Source: an uncultured Christensenellaceae bacterium
GTDB taxonomy: Bacteria; Bacillota; Clostridia; Christensenellales; Christensenellaceae
Assembly (NCBI GenBank): GCA_934555865.1
Contig: CAKTFI010000008.1
Span: forward strand, 1-39,228
Length of the DNA: 39,228 nt
Direction of reading: 5' to 3'
Positions 38,952 to 39,228 of the stretch are shown piece after piece. Made by a program: the position numbers and the translations under genes. The notes under the pieces were generated by a model. That model made no database searches. It saw only the letters and a list, made by a program, of their open reading frames with translations, and was not told the DNA's origin. Each line of letters begins with the position of its first letter. The stretch's first letter is position 1.

Positions 38952-39228
38952 CTATTTGCAGGGATAGGTGCCGGTGATGCTGCGGCGGTTGGCCGTCCGA
39001 AGCGCCAGGTCGCGGTCGACCTGTATCCCGGCGCGCTCACACGCCGCGCGCACGGTGTCATAGGCGAGCTGTTTGGTGTTGTTGTGGCTGCTCAGGTGCC
39101 CGAGCAGGATGCCCCGCACTCCCCGGCAACACAGGGCGATGGCGGCCTCTGCCGCGTTGTCGTTGGACAGATGCCCGCGGCCGGACAGGATGCGGTGCTT
39201 TAATCGGGCGGGGTACGGCCCACTTTGC
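38952..39228 (-). CDS. walJ: Metallo-beta-lactamase-fold hydrolase of the WalJ/YycJ family (5' part missing)
   Basis: Only the last 92 residues are visible; the gene enters from the right edge. The segment LKHRILSGRGHLSNDNAAEAAI and the later His motif GHLSSHNNTKQLAYDTV match the C-terminal part of YycJ/WalJ proteins, with His residues of the metal site. WalJ is linked to coordinating cell-wall synthesis with DNA replication and repair in Gram-positives. It directly precedes rlmH in one operon, as is common in Firmicutes. Confidence 0.88.
   Translation of the reverse strand, partial: QSGPYPARLKHRILSGRGHLSNDNAAEAAIALCCRGVRGILLGHLSSHNNTKQLAYDTVRAACERAGIQVDRDLALRTANRRSITGTYPCK

Overview
The window looks like a chromosomal segment from a moderately high-GC member of the Clostridia (Oscillospirales/Christensenellales-like). 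The pointers are strong Shine-Dalgarno (SD) sites, Gram-positive sigma-A promoters, transcription-terminating L-box and preQ1-I riboswitches, PerR with rubrerythrin, DapL for diaminopimelate, ECF-type QueT, and the walJ-rlmH pair common in Firmicutes. No phage, IS element, CRISPR array or rRNA was seen. Genes are mostly short operons separated by strong, often bidirectional, terminators. Genus and species cannot be fixed from sequence alone.

Layout. 1-2.4 kb: the 3' end of an ABC exporter, a LexA/phage-repressor-like S24 regulator divergent from a 65-aa membrane protein, an Hsp20 chaperone, and a non-coding stretch with three perfect DnaA boxes. 2.4-8.1 kb: an alpha/beta-hydrolase lacking its nucleophile serine, and a TetR regulator divergent from a LolD/FtsX-type ABC system whose permease carries a long extracytoplasmic coiled coil. 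8.1-12.4 kb: an AstE/AspA-like zinc hydrolase, then a metal-efflux locus made of an ArsR-AraC fusion regulator, a one-domain HMA protein and a P1B ATPase, then tRNA-Leu(UAA). 12.4-20 kb: a GNAT enzyme, an SDR with an unknown partner, dapL, a membrane-anchored FKBP/trigger-factor-like foldase, perR-rubrerythrin and a MATE exporter.

20-28.4 kb: queT under a preQ1-I riboswitch, a lipoprotein, and then the least explained cassette: a low-GC secreted protein, an FtsX-type permease with no ATPase beside it, and a thioredoxin-fold lipoprotein that has lost its CxxC. A phosphoribosyltransferase, a PflX-like radical SAM protein and a TPM-domain protein follow. 28.4-39.2 kb: a zinc-dependent dehydrogenase, HtrA, a CBS-pair protein, an ABC importer behind a lysine riboswitch (so probably a lysine importer), an AzlC-AzlD chimera, a Gfo/Idh/MocA oxidoreductase with a MIF-like tautomerase, an MFS transporter, rlmH and the 3' part of walJ.

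How the genes relate. Several regulator-target pairs have visible operators: TetR with its ABC exporter, ArsR-AraC with the metal ATPase, and PerR with rubrerythrin. Lysine supply appears twice: synthesis through DapL and uptake under lysine control. The strongest candidates for undescribed biology are the secreted protein/orphan FtsX/redox-dead thioredoxin cassette and the ArsR-AraC fusion. The DnaA-box cluster, the AzlC-AzlD chimera and the serine-less hydrolase are also worth checking.
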